64,000 nt of DNA from Acidobacteriota bacterium (GTDB taxonomy: Bacteria; Acidobacteriota; Terriglobia; Bryobacterales; Bryobacteraceae). The stretch lies in the NCBI GenBank assembly GCA_947470805.1, contig CANIVU010000021.1:1-64000 (forward strand), read 5' to 3'. The notes beneath the pieces were generated by a model, which made no database searches, was not told the origin of the DNA, and was given only the letters and a program-made list of their open reading frames with translations. The translations under genes and the position numbers were made by a program. Numbering within the stretch: position 1 is the stretch's first letter; each line of letters opens with the position of its first letter. Below, in pieces: positions 18,667-28,392 of the stretch.

Positions 18667-18927
18667 ATGTGCCTTGCCATTCCAGGCAAATTGATCTGGG
18701 CCGAAGAGCGCGACGGAAACCGCATCGGCAAAGTCCAGTTCGGCGGCATCACCCGCGAGGTCTTCCTGAACTTCGTGCCGGAGGCGGTCCCCGGAGACTA
18801 CGTCATCGTCCACGTCGGATTCGCCATCAGCCTGGTCGATGCGGTGGAGGCCGAACGCACCTTCCAACTCCTCGAAGCCGCCGGCGTATTGGAAGTAGAA
18901 CTCGGCGCCGCGGAGCCCGCGACATGA
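18667..18927 (+). CDS. hypC: Hydrogenase maturation chaperone HypC
   Basis: This 86-residue OB-fold chaperone keeps the invariant N-terminal MCLAIPGK, whose Cys2 carries the Fe(CN)2CO group from HypD to the large subunit. [29 protein letters not shown] is the family core (described here by its halves, FGGITREV and [12 protein letters not shown]). It begins two bases after the protease stop and ends overlapping hypD as ATGA. Confidence 0.96.
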   Translation: MCLAIPGKLIWAEERDGNRIGKVQFGGITREVFLNFVPEAVPGDYVIVHVGFAISLVDAVEAERTFQLLEAAGVLEVELGAAEPAT

Positions 18928-20036
18928 AGTACCTCGATGAGTACCGGGAGGAACGTGTCGCGATGGCCCTCGCCGCCCGTATCGCCCGCCAGGTCACCCG
19001 TCGCTGGAACATCATGGAAATCTGCGGCGGGCAGACCCACACGTTGCTGCGCTACGGTCTGCCGGAACTCCTGCCGCCAGAGGTCCACCTCGTCCATGGC
19101 CCCGGCTGCCCGGTCTGCGTCACGCCCTTGGAAATGGTGGATAAAGCCATCGAAATCGCCGCGCGCCCGGGAGTGACCTTCGTCTCCTATGGCGACATGC
19201 TCCGCGTCCCCGGCTCACGGCGCGACCTTCTTGGCGTGAAGGCGGACGGCGGCGACGTCCGTGTTGTATATTCGCCCATGGACGCCGTCAAATTCGCTCG
19301 TGCCCTTCCCTCCCGACAGGTCGTCTTCTTCGGCATCGGCTTTGAAACAACCGCGCCCGCAAACGCCATGGCCGTCTGGGAAGCCCGGCGTCAGGGCCTC
19401 GCGAACTTCTCCCTGCTCGTCTCCCAGGTCATGACGCCGCCCGCCATTCGGATGCTGCTCGAATCGCCCGACAATCAAGTGGATGCCTTCATCGCCCCCG
19501 GCCACGTCTGCACCATCACGGGCTGTCAGGAGTACGAAGCGCTCAACCGCGAATTCGGCGTGCCCATCGTCGTCGGTGGCTTTGAACCCGCCGACCTTCT
19601 GGAAGCCATCGCCATGCTGGTCACGCAACTCGAAGAAGGCCGTGCCGTGCTCGAAAACCAATATGTCCGGTCCGTGCGATACGAGGGCAACCTGCCCGCA
19701 CAACAAATCATGCGGAGCGTGTTCGAAGTATGCGATCGCCGCTGGCGCGGAATCGGCCAGATCCCTCACAGCGGCCTCCGCCTGCGGGAAGAGTTCGCCG
19801 CGCACGATGCCGAAAAGATCTTCGGCGTGTCCGAACCCGGCGCCGAAGAGTCCCCTGAGTGCATCAGCACCGCCGTGCTGCTAGGCCGCAAACGCCCCAC
19901 CGATTGCCCGGAGTTCGCCCGTCGCTGCACGCCGGAAAACCCGCTCGGCGCGCCCATGGTCTCCTCCGAAGGCGCCTGCGCCGCCTACTACCAATACCGC
20001 CGCCGTTCCGCGGAAGGGAGCACCTCCAATGTCTGA
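18924..20036 (+). CDS. hypD: Hydrogenase maturation protein HypD
   Basis: This 370-residue iron-sulfur scaffold assembles the Fe(CN)2CO unit with HypC. Conserved segments are visible: [16 protein letters not shown] with the iron-binding Cys, [16 protein letters not shown] with a redox Cxx[15 protein letters not shown], and [10 protein letters not shown]. The C terminus holds the 4Fe-4S ligands within [19 protein letters not shown] and the preceding region, then [17 protein letters not shown]. Length is normal. The ATG at 18924 overlaps the hypC stop; an upstream extension of the open frame is not coding. The end overlaps hypE by eight bases. Confidence 0.96.
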   Translation: MKYLDEYREERVAMALAARIARQVTRRWNIMEICGGQTHTLLRYGLPELLPPEVHLVHGPGCPVCVTPLEMVDKAIEIAARPGVTFVSYGDMLRVPGSRRDLLGVKADGGDVRVVYSPMDAVKFARALPSRQVVFFGIGFETTAPANAMAVWEARRQGLANFSLLVSQVMTPPAIRMLLESPDNQVDAFIAPGHVCTITGCQEYEALNREFGVPIVVGGFEPADLLEAIAMLVTQLEEGRAVLENQYVRSVRYEGNLPAQQIMRSVFEVCDRRWRGIGQIPHSGLRLREEFAAHDAEKIFGVSEPGAEESPECISTAVLLGRKRPTDCPEFARRCTPENPLGAPMVSSEGACAAYYQYRRRSAEGSTSNV

Positions 20037-21075
20037 TTCCATTCCGGTCTGCCCGCTTCCCTTCCCTGCCGGCGATCGAGTTTTGCTCGGCCACGGCAGC
20101 GGCGGCAGGCTCTCGGCAAGCCTCGTTCGCGATGTCTTCCTCCACGCGTTCCACAATCCGATCCTCGCCCAATTGGATGACCAGGCCGTCATCGGCGTCA
20201 ACGGCGCCCGCCTCGCGTTCACAACAGATTCCTATGTGGTAAAGCCGCTCTTCTTTCCCGGCGGCGACATCGGATCGCTCGCCGTCCACGGCACCGTGAA
20301 CGACCTCGCAATGGGCGGTGCCCGCCCGCTCTTCCTCAGTGCCGCCTTCATTCTCGAAGAAGGTCTCCCTATGGAGACGCTTTGCCGCGTCGTTGAATCC
20401 CTGCGCCGCGCCGCCGCCGATGCCGGTGTCCAGGTCGTCACCGGCGATACCAAGGTCGTCGAAAAAGGCAGCGGCGACGGACTCTTCATCACTACCTCCG
20501 GCATCGGCCTGGTGCCCGACGGCGTGTGCCTCTCCGCCAGCCAGGCTCGTCCCGGGGACCGCGTCATCCTCAGCGGTACCATCGGTGACCACGGCATCGC
20601 CATCCTCGCCCAGCGCGAAGGACTGCAGTTTGATTCGATCGTCGAGAGCGACTCCGCGCCGCTCCACACGCTGGTGGAAGCCATGCTCGCCGCCGGCTCC
20701 GGCATCCGCTGCATGCGCGACCCCACCCGCGGCGGCGTCTCCAGCGCGTTGAACGAAATCGCCGCCCAATCCGGCGTTGGCGTTGAGATCGATGAGCGCG
20801 CCATCCCGCTACGCGACGATGTGAAGGGTGCCTGTGAACTCCTCGGCCTCGACCCGCTCTATGTCGCCAACGAAGGGAAACTGCTCGCCATCGTCGCGCC
20901 GGAAGACGCCGAAAACGTCCGCGACGCCATGCGCCGCCACCCGCTCGGCGCGCATGCCGCCGTCATTGGCACCATAACCGAAACACATCCCACCGTGGTT
21001 ACCATGCGGACCACCGTCGGTCCCATGCGCGTCGTCGACATGCTTACCGGCGATCAGTTGCCCCGGATTTGTTAG
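20029..21075 (+). CDS. hypE: Hydrogenase maturation protein HypE
   Basis: This 348-residue ATP-dependent dehydratase converts a carbamoyl group on its C-terminal Cys into cyanide for the hydrogenase iron. It has the PurM-like ATP-binding fold: [18 protein letters not shown], then [32 protein letters not shown], and [13 protein letters not shown]. It ends with the required PRIC. HypE works with HypF, which supplies the carbamoyl group and is encoded four genes on. Confidence 0.96.
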   Translation: MSDSIPVCPLPFPAGDRVLLGHGSGGRLSASLVRDVFLHAFHNPILAQLDDQAVIGVNGARLAFTTDSYVVKPLFFPGGDIGSLAVHGTVNDLAMGGARPLFLSAAFILEEGLPMETLCRVVESLRRAAADAGVQVVTGDTKVVEKGSGDGLFITTSGIGLVPDGVCLSASQARPGDRVILSGTIGDHGIAILAQREGLQFDSIVESDSAPLHTLVEAMLAAGSGIRCMRDPTRGGVSSALNEIAAQSGVGVEIDERAIPLRDDVKGACELLGLDPLYVANEGKLLAIVAPEDAENVRDAMRRHPLGAHAAVIGTITETHPTVVTMRTTVGPMRVVDMLTGDQLPRIC

Positions 21076-21083
21076 GAGATCAC

Positions 21084-21431
21084 ATGCACGAACTGGGCAT
21101 CGCCAACTCCGTTCTTACCGCCGTCCGCACCGAGATGCGCCGCCACCCGGGCGCCATTCCGCTCAAGGTCGGCGTCCGCGTCGGTGAACTCGCCGGCGTC
21201 AATCCGGACGCCCTCGAGTTCAGCTTCCTGTCCATCATCTCCGGCACCCCGTGGGAGCGGCTCAAGCTCGACATTCAAACCAAAACGCGCGAACATCGCT
21301 GCTCGTCCTGCCGGGCCACATTCCCCGTCATCGACTATCGGGTGGCCTGCCCCCTGTGCGGCTCCAGCCAAACGGAATGCGTCAGCGGTGACGAACTGGA
21401 AGTCGCCTATTTGGAATTGGAGGAGTCATGA
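21084..21431 (+). CDS. hypA: Nickel metallochaperone HypA
   Basis: This 115-residue protein delivers nickel to the large subunit. The N-terminal MHELGIA provides the nickel-binding His2, and the zinc site is formed by CSSC and CPLC in the C-terminal half. An AGGAGA Shine-Dalgarno lies four bases before the ATG. The stop overlaps hypB as ATGA. Confidence 0.95.
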   Translation: MHELGIANSVLTAVRTEMRRHPGAIPLKVGVRVGELAGVNPDALEFSFLSIISGTPWERLKLDIQTKTREHRCSSCRATFPVIDYRVACPLCGSSQTECVSGDELEVAYLELEES

Positions 21432-22096
21432 CAAGAATCACTCTGGAAACGAAGGTCCTCAGCGAAAACGACCGCATCGCCGCCGATCTCCGCGCGCGCT
21501 TCCGCCAGCACGGCGTGCTTTGCCTGAACTTCATCAGCTCCCCCGGCGCGGGCAAGACACTGCTACTCGAACGCACCCTCGCCGGCTTCGCTCCCACCGA
21601 TCGTGTCGCCGTCCTCACCGGTGACATCCAAACCGACAACGACGCCACCCGCCTCGCCCGCGCCGGCTTCCCCGTGCGCCAAATTACCACCGGCGGCACC
21701 TGCCATCTGGATGCCCGCATGATCGATCGCGCCCTCGCCGATTGGCGGCTCGAAGACCTGGATTTGCTGCTCATCGAAAACGTCGGCAACCTCGTCTGCC
21801 CCGCCAGCTACGACCTCGGCGAAGCCGCCAAAATCGTCGTCCTCAGTGTCACCGAAGGCGAAGACAAACCGCTGAAATATCCCACCACTTTCTTCAAGTC
21901 CAGCCTCCTCGTCCTCAACAAAATCGATCTCCTCCCCTACGTCCCCTTCCAACTGGAGGCCGCGAAAGAAAACGCCCGCCGTGTGCATCCGGACATGGAA
22001 ATGGTGGAGGTGTCCTGCACCTCCGGAGAAGGGATGGACACCTGGCGCGATTGGCTCTCCCGGCGCCGAAAGGCAGCGCAGTCCACCGCCGCATGA
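21428..22096 (+). CDS. hypB: Nickel-insertion GTPase HypB
   Basis: This 222-residue SIMIBI-class GTPase drives nickel insertion with HypA. The P-loop is SSPGAGKTLLL; GDIQTDND, ENVGNLVCP and the guanine motif NKIDLLPY follow. No His-rich nickel-storage stretch and no CxxCGC N-terminal motif are present, so it is the short form of the family. It overlaps hypA and hypF by four bases each. Confidence 0.96.
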   Translation: MTRITLETKVLSENDRIAADLRARFRQHGVLCLNFISSPGAGKTLLLERTLAGFAPTDRVAVLTGDIQTDNDATRLARAGFPVRQITTGGTCHLDARMIDRALADWRLEDLDLLLIENVGNLVCPASYDLGEAAKIVVLSVTEGEDKPLKYPTTFFKSSLLVLNKIDLLPYVPFQLEAAKENARRVHPDMEMVEVSCTSGEGMDTWRDWLSRRRKAAQSTAA

Positions 22097-24369
22097 TCGC
22101 CCGCCGTCACCTCCATGTCGCCGGCATCGTGCAGGGCGTCGGCTTCCGGCCCTTCGTCTATCGCCTCGCCAGCCGCCTCCGCCTCGCCGGCTGGGTTCTC
22201 AATGCAACTGCGGGCGTCGAGATCGAAGTCGAGGGCAGGACAGAGGATCTCGATCAATTCGTCCAGCTCCTGGCCACCGGCCACCCGCCCTTCGCGCACA
22301 TCGAAGAAACAGTCGTCACCGCGTTGGCGCTCGTCGGCGAGACCAGCTTCCAGATCCGCGAAAGCAGCGAACAGAAAACCCATTTCGTCCTCGTCTCGCC
22401 CGATCTGGCAACCTGTGACGATTGCCTCCGCGAACTCAACGACCCCGCCAATCGCCGCTTCGGCTATCCCTTCATCAACTGCACCAACTGCGGCCCGCGC
22501 TACACCATCCTCCGCGACATCCCCTACGACCGCCCGCAAACGTCCATGTCCGTGTTCCCCATGTGCCCCGCCTGCCAGGTCGAATACGACAACCCGGCGG
22601 ACCGCCGCTTCCACGCCCAGCCGAACGCCTGCCCCGATTGCGGGCCGGCGCTAACGTTCGCGGGCGACGCGACCCAACCGGAGGACGCCATCGCGGCCGC
22701 GCAAGCCCTGCTCGCCGCGGGCGGCGTGCTCGCCCTCAAAGCGCTCGGCGGTTTTCAACTGGCTTGCGACGCCGAAAACGAAGGCGCCGTGCGCCAGTTG
22801 CGAAATGCCAAACACCGCGGCGATAAGCCGTTCGCCGTCATGGCGCGGGACCTTGCCGCCGTGGAGCAATACGGCGTGCTTACCGGCGCCGACCGCGCAA
22901 CCCTCACCAACGTCCGCCGCCCCATCGTCCTCATTCCGCGCCGCCCGGAAAGCACCCTCGCCCCCTCTGTTGCGCCCGGCACCGCAACCCTCGGCGTCAT
23001 GCTCCCCTGCACACCGTTGCACCACCTGCTGTTCCGCGACGCGCCCTTCCGCCTGCTCGTCATGTCCAGCGGCAACATCAGCGAGGAGCCGATCGTCACC
23101 AACAACGAGGAGGCCCGCCGCCATCTCAGCGGCGTAGCCACCGGCTTCCTCCTCCACAATCGCGAGATCGAAATGCGCGTCGACGATTCGGTGGTCCGCA
23201 ACGTCGCCGGGCACACCCGCGTGCTCCGCCGCGCCCGCGGCTACGCGCCCTTGCCAATTGACCTCGGTGCGGAATGCGAAGAGGTGCTCGCTTGCGGCGC
23301 CGGACAAAAGAACACGCTCTGCCTCACCAAAGGCCACTACGCCCTGCTCAGCCAGCACATCGGGGATCTCTCAAACTGCGAGACGCTCGAGTTCTTCAAC
23401 GAAACACTCGCCCGCATGCGGCGGCTTTTCCACGCCGATCCCCGCATCGTCGCCCACGACCTGCACCCGGATTATCTCAGCACCCGCTTCGCCCTGTCCC
23501 TCGAAGGAGTGGAGCGAATCGGCGTGCAGCACCACCACGCCCACATCGTCTCCTGCATGGCCGAGCATCGCCTCTCCGGTCCCGTGATCGGCGTCGCCTT
23601 CGACGGTACCGGCTTGGGAACGGATGGCCACGTCTGGGGCGGCGAATTCCTTGTGAGCGACCTGACGGCCTTCGAACGCCGTGCCCATCTTCGCTACATC
23701 CCTCTAGCCGGCGGGGACCAAGCCATCCGCGAGCCGTGGCGCGCCGCCCTCAGCTATCTCGACGACGCCATTCCCCAGCAGGACCTGTCTTTCTGGAACC
23801 CTGCGCCACAAAGCACCGTGGCGTTGATCCGCACCATGCGCCAGCGCCGCATCAACACGGTGCAAACCTCTTCCTGCGGGCGCCTCTTTGATGCCGTCGC
23901 CTCCATCATCGGTCTCCGTCATCACGCCAGCTACGAGGGCCAGGCCGCAATCGAACTGGAAGCTGCCGCCGCTCCGGACATGGAAGAGCGCTACGCGTTT
24001 ACCGTGCAGCCGGGATCCCCCTTGCAACTCGACATGCGACCCGCCATTGCGGCGATCACCGCCGATCTCAGACGCGGCGAATCCACCGCCAACATCTCCG
24101 CCCGTTTCCACAACACCGTCGCCGCCGCCATCGTCGATATCTGCGTCCGGATCCGGGCAGACGCCGGTCTCAATCGCGTCTGCCTCAGCGGGGGAACGTT
24201 TCAGAACGTGTACCTGCTCTCCCGTGTCGACGCGGCCTTGCGGCGCTCCGGATTTGCGGTCTTCCTCCATGCCAGGATCCCTCCAAACGATGGCGGCATC
24301 GCGCTGGGTCAGGCCGTCATTGCCAATCGGATTTGGCAAACACGACAACGGAACGAGCGATACCTGTAG
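22093..24369 (+). CDS. hypF: Carbamoyltransferase HypF
   Basis: This 758-residue enzyme makes carbamoyl-AMP from carbamoyl phosphate and passes the carbamoyl group to HypE. Domains in order: acylphosphatase (residues 1-90; GIVQGVGFRPFVYRLA), two zinc-finger repeats (about 105-185; CDDCLREL, CTNCGPRYT, CPACQVEY, CPDCGP), a YrdC-like domain (about 190-385; LKALGGFQLACDA, KPFAVMARD) and a Kae1-like domain (about 390-750; HDLHPDYLSTRFA, HHHAHIVSCMAE, AFDGTGLGTDG). Length is standard. The ATG at 22093 overlaps the hypB stop; it completes the operon. Confidence 0.96.
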   Translation: MIARRHLHVAGIVQGVGFRPFVYRLASRLRLAGWVLNATAGVEIEVEGRTEDLDQFVQLLATGHPPFAHIEETVVTALALVGETSFQIRESSEQKTHFVLVSPDLATCDDCLRELNDPANRRFGYPFINCTNCGPRYTILRDIPYDRPQTSMSVFPMCPACQVEYDNPADRRFHAQPNACPDCGPALTFAGDATQPEDAIAAAQALLAAGGVLALKALGGFQLACDAENEGAVRQLRNAKHRGDKPFAVMARDLAAVEQYGVLTGADRATLTNVRRPIVLIPRRPESTLAPSVAPGTATLGVMLPCTPLHHLLFRDAPFRLLVMSSGNISEEPIVTNNEEARRHLSGVATGFLLHNREIEMRVDDSVVRNVAGHTRVLRRARGYAPLPIDLGAECEEVLACGAGQKNTLCLTKGHYALLSQHIGDLSNCETLEFFNETLARMRRLFHADPRIVAHDLHPDYLSTRFALSLEGVERIGVQHHHAHIVSCMAEHRLSGPVIGVAFDGTGLGTDGHVWGGEFLVSDLTAFERRAHLRYIPLAGGDQAIREPWRAALSYLDDAIPQQDLSFWNPAPQSTVALIRTMRQRRINTVQTSSCGRLFDAVASIIGLRHHASYEGQAAIELEAAAAPDMEERYAFTVQPGSPLQLDMRPAIAAITADLRRGESTANISARFHNTVAAAIVDICVRIRADAGLNRVCLSGGTFQNVYLLSRVDAALRRSGFAVFLHARIPPNDGGIALGQAVIANRIWQTRQRNERYL

Positions 24370-24378
24370 CAACGGCCC

Positions 24379-24408
24379 TTCCGTACCCCCATCGCAGCGA
24401 TATATACT
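24379..24408 (+). promoter_or_regulatory. Candidate promoter of the DUF1549-DUF1501 operon
   Basis: TTCCGT at 24379-24384 and TATACT at 24403-24408 are 18 bases apart. The -10 region lies in TATATACTAC, the only AT-rich run in the 73-base gap after hypF. The -35 match is weak. Confidence 0.35.
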
Positions 24409-24442
24409 ACGCTGGTCCGAACTCTGTCGGGAGCTGTGTGCC

Positions 24443-26245
24443 ATGTCGAAAGCATTCCTCCTTTTTGCCGTCAGTGTCGCCGCGTTCGCGCAAGGCGATG
24501 ACACCTTTGCCGGTGCCCACGCGCCGCTCATCCAGCCGTCGAAAAAGCCTGACCCCGGCGCTCTCACCGCCCGCGTCGCCGCCGCGCTGCCATCCGCGCC
24601 CAATGCCGCTGGCCGCGTGCGCCGCGTCAACTTCATCGACGATCAGATCTTCGGCAAAATGGAACGCGACGGCGTCCCCCACGCCCCCCTCTCTACCGAC
24701 GCCGAATTCTTCCGCCGCATCAACTTGGACCTCACCGGCCGCATCCCCGCCGCAAGCGAGGTCCAGGACTTCCTGGCCGACAAAAATCCCAACAAACGCA
24801 ACCAGCTAATCGATAAGCTGCTTGCGAGCGAAGCCTTTGTCGAAAAGTGGTCGTACTTCTACATGGACCTCCTCCGCGCCAACGGCAAGATGTCGCGCGG
24901 CGTCCAGCTGTTCCACTACTGGATCAAAGAAGCCCTCCGCAGCGACCGGCCCTACGACGATCTCGTCCGCTCCATGATCGCCTCTTCGGCGAAATCGAAT
25001 CTGGTCGTCGCCGCGTCGAATCTCATCGTCCGCGAACACGTCGAAGGCAAGCCCGGCCAGGCCATCGATGGGAACGATATTTCGAAGGTCCACCAGCTCG
25101 ACACCCACGACGAACTAGCCGTCCTCTACGGGAAGACGTTCCTGGGCATCAACTTCAGCTGCGTCTCCTGCCACGACGGCGAAGGCCATCTGGAAAAGGT
25201 GAACGTCTACCTGACCAGCAAGAAGCGCCGCGAGTTCTTCGCCTTCGCCAGCTTCCTCGGCAAGACGCGCTACATCCCCCACACCGAAGATACCCAGGCC
25301 CTCATGGGCCACTTCATCGTGGACGACAACGCCCCCGGCTACGACACCAAGGGAAGCAGCATGCTCCGCACCCCCCGCTGGGGCGGGCCCAACACGCCAG
25401 CCTTCCCGCTCACAGGCGAGAAGCCCCGCGAAGGCGCCGAGCCCCGCGAGGAGCTGGGCCGCATGCTCACCGCCCATCCGCAATTTGCCCGCGCCACCGT
25501 GAACCTGTTCTGGGCCCGGCTCATGGGCCGCGGCATCGTCGACCCCTACGACGAATTCGACCTCGCCCGCCAGGACCCGCGCACCATTCCCGAAGGCTGG
25601 CAGTTACAGCCCTCCCACCCCGAGTTACTCGAATTACTCGCGAAGGATTTCCGCGCCGGTAACTTCAAACTGAAAAATGTCTTCCGCAAGATCTGCCAGT
25701 CCAGCGCCTATCAGCTCTCCGCCCGCTATCCCGGCGAGTGGAAGGAAAACTACACCTCCTACTTCGCCCGCAAGTTCGTCCGCATGCTGAGCGCCGAAGA
25801 GGTGCACGACGCCCTCGTCACCGCCACCGGCCGCCCCGGCTCCTTCAAGTTCGGCAACGAAAAGGTCCCGATGGCCATGCAGGCCAACACGCCCTCCGCC
25901 TCCGGCGAATTGAAGACCTTCATGACCGCGTTCGGCCAGAGCAACCGCTCCAACCCGCCGCGCCCGCCCGCCGCATCGCCCATGCAGCCGCTGCTGCTGA
26001 TGCGCTCGCCCGTGGTCACCGATCGGGTGCTGGCGGAGAAAGACAGCCGCGTGCAGAACCTGCTGGCCGCCCACCAGGAGAACGGCAAGGTTGTCGAGGA
26101 GCTATTCCTCGGTACGCTGGCCCGCTATCCCCAGAACGACGAGAAACAGATTGCCGTCTCCGCGCTCGACAAGGATCGGGTGACGGGCGCGCAGAACCTG
26201 CAATGGGCGCTGCTGAACCTGGCCGAATTCCTCTATAACTACTGA
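24443..26245 (+). CDS. DUF1549/DUF1553 exported cytochrome-like protein
   Basis: This 600-residue protein has a signal peptide (LLFAVSVAAFAQG), then a DUF1549 domain (about residues 65-265; FFRRINLDLTGRIPAASEVQDFL) and a DUF1553 domain (about 320-580; ATVNLFWARLMGRGIVDP, FRKICQSSAYQLS). One c-type haem motif, CVSCHDGEGH, lies between them near residue 240. Such pairs are very common in Planctomycetota and some Acidobacteriota and are always next to DUF1501 genes; no biochemical role is proven, though sulfated-polysaccharide use has been suggested. The ATG at 24443 places the signal peptide at the N terminus; the open frame extends upstream over hypF as a shadow. Confidence 0.9.
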   Translation: MSKAFLLFAVSVAAFAQGDDTFAGAHAPLIQPSKKPDPGALTARVAAALPSAPNAAGRVRRVNFIDDQIFGKMERDGVPHAPLSTDAEFFRRINLDLTGRIPAASEVQDFLADKNPNKRNQLIDKLLASEAFVEKWSYFYMDLLRANGKMSRGVQLFHYWIKEALRSDRPYDDLVRSMIASSAKSNLVVAASNLIVREHVEGKPGQAIDGNDISKVHQLDTHDELAVLYGKTFLGINFSCVSCHDGEGHLEKVNVYLTSKKRREFFAFASFLGKTRYIPHTEDTQALMGHFIVDDNAPGYDTKGSSMLRTPRWGGPNTPAFPLTGEKPREGAEPREELGRMLTAHPQFARATVNLFWARLMGRGIVDPYDEFDLARQDPRTIPEGWQLQPSHPELLELLAKDFRAGNFKLKNVFRKICQSSAYQLSARYPGEWKENYTSYFARKFVRMLSAEEVHDALVTATGRPGSFKFGNEKVPMAMQANTPSASGELKTFMTAFGQSNRSNPPRPPAASPMQPLLLMRSPVVTDRVLAEKDSRVQNLLAAHQENGKVVEELFLGTLARYPQNDEKQIAVSALDKDRVTGAQNLQWALLNLAEFLYNY

Positions 26246-26246
26246 C

Positions 26247-27650
26247 ATGAAGAACCCCAAGACAGTTGCGGAGTTATTGCCGACGCGGCGGGATCTGCTG
26301 CAGTTTGGCGGTTTGGGATTGGCCGGCGCGGCAGCGCATACGCTGTGGCCGTTGCGCGTCGGCGCGGCGGCAAAGACGAACCCGCGCGGCACCGCTCGCA
26401 ACGTCATCTACTACGAGTTCTCCGGCGCTATCAGCCACGTCGATGGCTTCGACTTCAAAGAGACCGCCGGCACGCAGAAGGACTTCGACGTCCGCCAGCA
26501 GAAGAACGGCATCTACCTCTCCCACTTCCTTTTCCCGAAGGTGGAGAAGGTGATGGACAAGGTCTGCCTTCTCCGTTCGCTCAAGAGCCACGAACAGGTC
26601 CACTTCCGCGGCCAGTATTACGTGCAGACCGGGCGCCAGATGAACCTGGCGTTTGCAAAGGAAATCCCGGCCGTGGGCTCGGTGATCGCGGCTGAGTTGG
26701 AATCCCGCCGCCGCGAGACCGATACGTTCCCCACCTACGTCTCGTTCAACCTCGAAAAGGGCGCGGCTGGCGCGCTCGCCACCGGCTTCCTGCCGGCGCG
26801 CTATTCGGTGTTCGACATGGACCCGCAGGCGGCGCTGAAGGGCATGGCGCTCGATAAGAAAGCGATCGAACTGGTGGAAGAGCGCTGGCGGCTGTTGGAG
26901 GCTCTGCGCAAAGTGGAGGCGCCGCGGATGGCGGCCTTCGGCTCGGAGATGAAGACCTTCGACAACTTCAGCGACACCGCCCACCGATTGATCGGCGATG
27001 CCCGGTGGCCCGCGGCCTTCCAGGTCTCCGAGGACGATCAAAAGCGCTATGGCAAGACGGCCGTCGGGCTGTCATGCGCTCTAGCGCGTAACCTGCTCAT
27101 GCAGGACGCCGGCACCCGCTACGTGCACGTCTGCCACCCCGGTTGGGATCACCACGTCAAGATCTGGGACCGCGCGGCATCGTCGAACCACTACAAACTG
27201 ATCGAAGAGTTTGACCCGGCATTCTCGACGCTGCTCGAAGACCTGGAGCGGACGCCATCGAAGGCCACGCCCGGCAAGAGCCTGCTCGATGAGACGCTGG
27301 TCGTCGCCATGGGCGAGTTCGGCCGGACGCCCGGCGCTCTGAACCACATGGCCGGCCGCGACCACTACAACCCGTGCTTCCCGGCGATGTTCGCCGGCGC
27401 GGGCGTCAAAGGCGGCCTCGTCCTGGGCCGGACCGACAAAGACGGCACGAAGTGCGAGGAGACCGGCTGGAAGCATGTGAAGGAACAGCCGCGGATTGAG
27501 AACGTCGTCGCCACCATGTATTCGGCGCTGGGCATCGATTGGGGCAAGGAAGTTTCCGGGCTGCCATCGGGGCGGAATTACAAGTATGTGGATCCGCTGG
27601 GCGCGAATGGCATCATTCCCACCGACGAAATCGCGACCATTTACGGATGA
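26247..27650 (+). CDS. DUF1501 exported protein, sulfatase/phosphatase-fold
   Basis: This 467-residue protein has a Tat-type N terminus (TRRDLLQFGGLGLAGAAA) and a DUF1501 domain (PF07394) of the alkaline-phosphatase superfamily. Recognisable parts are FFSG-type GAISHVDGFD at the start, VCLLRSLKSHEQVH, HPGWDHHVKIWD near residue 293, VVAMGEFGRTPGALN near 353 and GRDHYNPCFPAMFAG near 371. No CxPxR formylglycine site is present, so it is not a classical sulfatase. It starts one base after the DUF1549/1553 stop and overlaps the FGE-like gene as ATGA, so the three products are probably made together. Confidence 0.9.
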   Translation: MKNPKTVAELLPTRRDLLQFGGLGLAGAAAHTLWPLRVGAAAKTNPRGTARNVIYYEFSGAISHVDGFDFKETAGTQKDFDVRQQKNGIYLSHFLFPKVEKVMDKVCLLRSLKSHEQVHFRGQYYVQTGRQMNLAFAKEIPAVGSVIAAELESRRRETDTFPTYVSFNLEKGAAGALATGFLPARYSVFDMDPQAALKGMALDKKAIELVEERWRLLEALRKVEAPRMAAFGSEMKTFDNFSDTAHRLIGDARWPAAFQVSEDDQKRYGKTAVGLSCALARNLLMQDAGTRYVHVCHPGWDHHVKIWDRAASSNHYKLIEEFDPAFSTLLEDLERTPSKATPGKSLLDETLVVAMGEFGRTPGALNHMAGRDHYNPCFPAMFAGAGVKGGLVLGRTDKDGTKCEETGWKHVKEQPRIENVVATMYSALGIDWGKEVSGLPSGRNYKYVDPLGANGIIPTDEIATIYG

Positions 27651-28381
27651 AACTGCTGCTTTTTGCGTTGATCGGCATGGTGTTTTTCCCGGGCGGCGAG
27701 TTCCGCCGCGGGCGGACGTATGAGGATCCGGAGACAAAGGTCGACTGGTACCCGAACCCGCTCCGCGACGATCTGCCCGTCCGGTCCATCTTTGTGGACC
27801 CGTTCTACCTGGACGAGCACGAGGTGACGGTGGAGGAGTACGCCGCCTTCGTGAAGGCCACGCGGCACCGGACGCCTCCGGTGTGGGCGGATGGCATCGC
27901 GCCGGTTGGCCGGGAGAAGTTCCCGGTGGCGGACGTGAGTTGGGACGATGCGACGGCGTATTGCGCCTGGCAGGGCAAGCGGTTGCCCACAGAGGCCGAG
28001 TGGGAACGGGCGTGCCGCGGGTTGACCGAGAACGAGAAGTACCCATGGGGGGACCGGGCGCCGACGGCGAAGGATGCGCGCTTCGGGGCCTCTGACGGGC
28101 CGGTGGCGGTGTGCAGCGTGCCGAAGTCGAGGATGGGGCTGTGCGACATTGTCGGCAACATGTGGGAGTGGACCTCGGACTGGTACGAGAAGGATTATTA
28201 CGCCACGGCGCCGGCGCGGAATCCGCCGGGCGCGGCGAAGGGGATGTACCGGGTGCTGCGGGGCGGGTCGTGGTTTGACCGTCCGGATTTCATGACCTGT
28301 TCCCACCGGAGCTGGGCGCGGCCGGCGGAGCGGAGCCCGAACGTCGGCTTCCGCTGCGCCAAGGGTTTCGGGAAACGGTAG
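27647..28381 (+). CDS. FGE-sulfatase (SUMF1-type) domain protein
   Basis: This 244-residue protein is one formylglycine-generating-enzyme-like domain (PF03781): FYLDEHEVTVEEYAAFVKAT, FPVADVSWDDATAYCAWQG, RLPTEAEWERACRG, DIVGNMWEWTSDWY and RVLRGGSWFD. The final region, FMTCSHRSWARP then NVGFRCAKGF, keeps one Cys near the place where true FGEs hold a redox Cys pair (CxxSYCxRYR), so formylglycine generation is doubtful; many relatives have other roles. The N terminus (MKLLLFALIGMVFFP) looks like a short signal or membrane anchor. It overlaps the DUF1501 stop by four bases. Confidence 0.87.
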   Translation: MKLLLFALIGMVFFPGGEFRRGRTYEDPETKVDWYPNPLRDDLPVRSIFVDPFYLDEHEVTVEEYAAFVKATRHRTPPVWADGIAPVGREKFPVADVSWDDATAYCAWQGKRLPTEAEWERACRGLTENEKYPWGDRAPTAKDARFGASDGPVAVCSVPKSRMGLCDIVGNMWEWTSDWYEKDYYATAPARNPPGAAKGMYRVLRGGSWFDRPDFMTCSHRSWARPAERSPNVGFRCAKGFGKR

Positions 28382-28392
28382 CCATCCGCCCC

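Noticed and set aside
26247-27650. A sulfatase with formylglycine made by the neighbouring FGE-like protein.
   Set aside because: No CxPxR site is present in the DUF1501 protein (CFPAMF is the closest), and the FGE-like protein lacks the full Cys pair.
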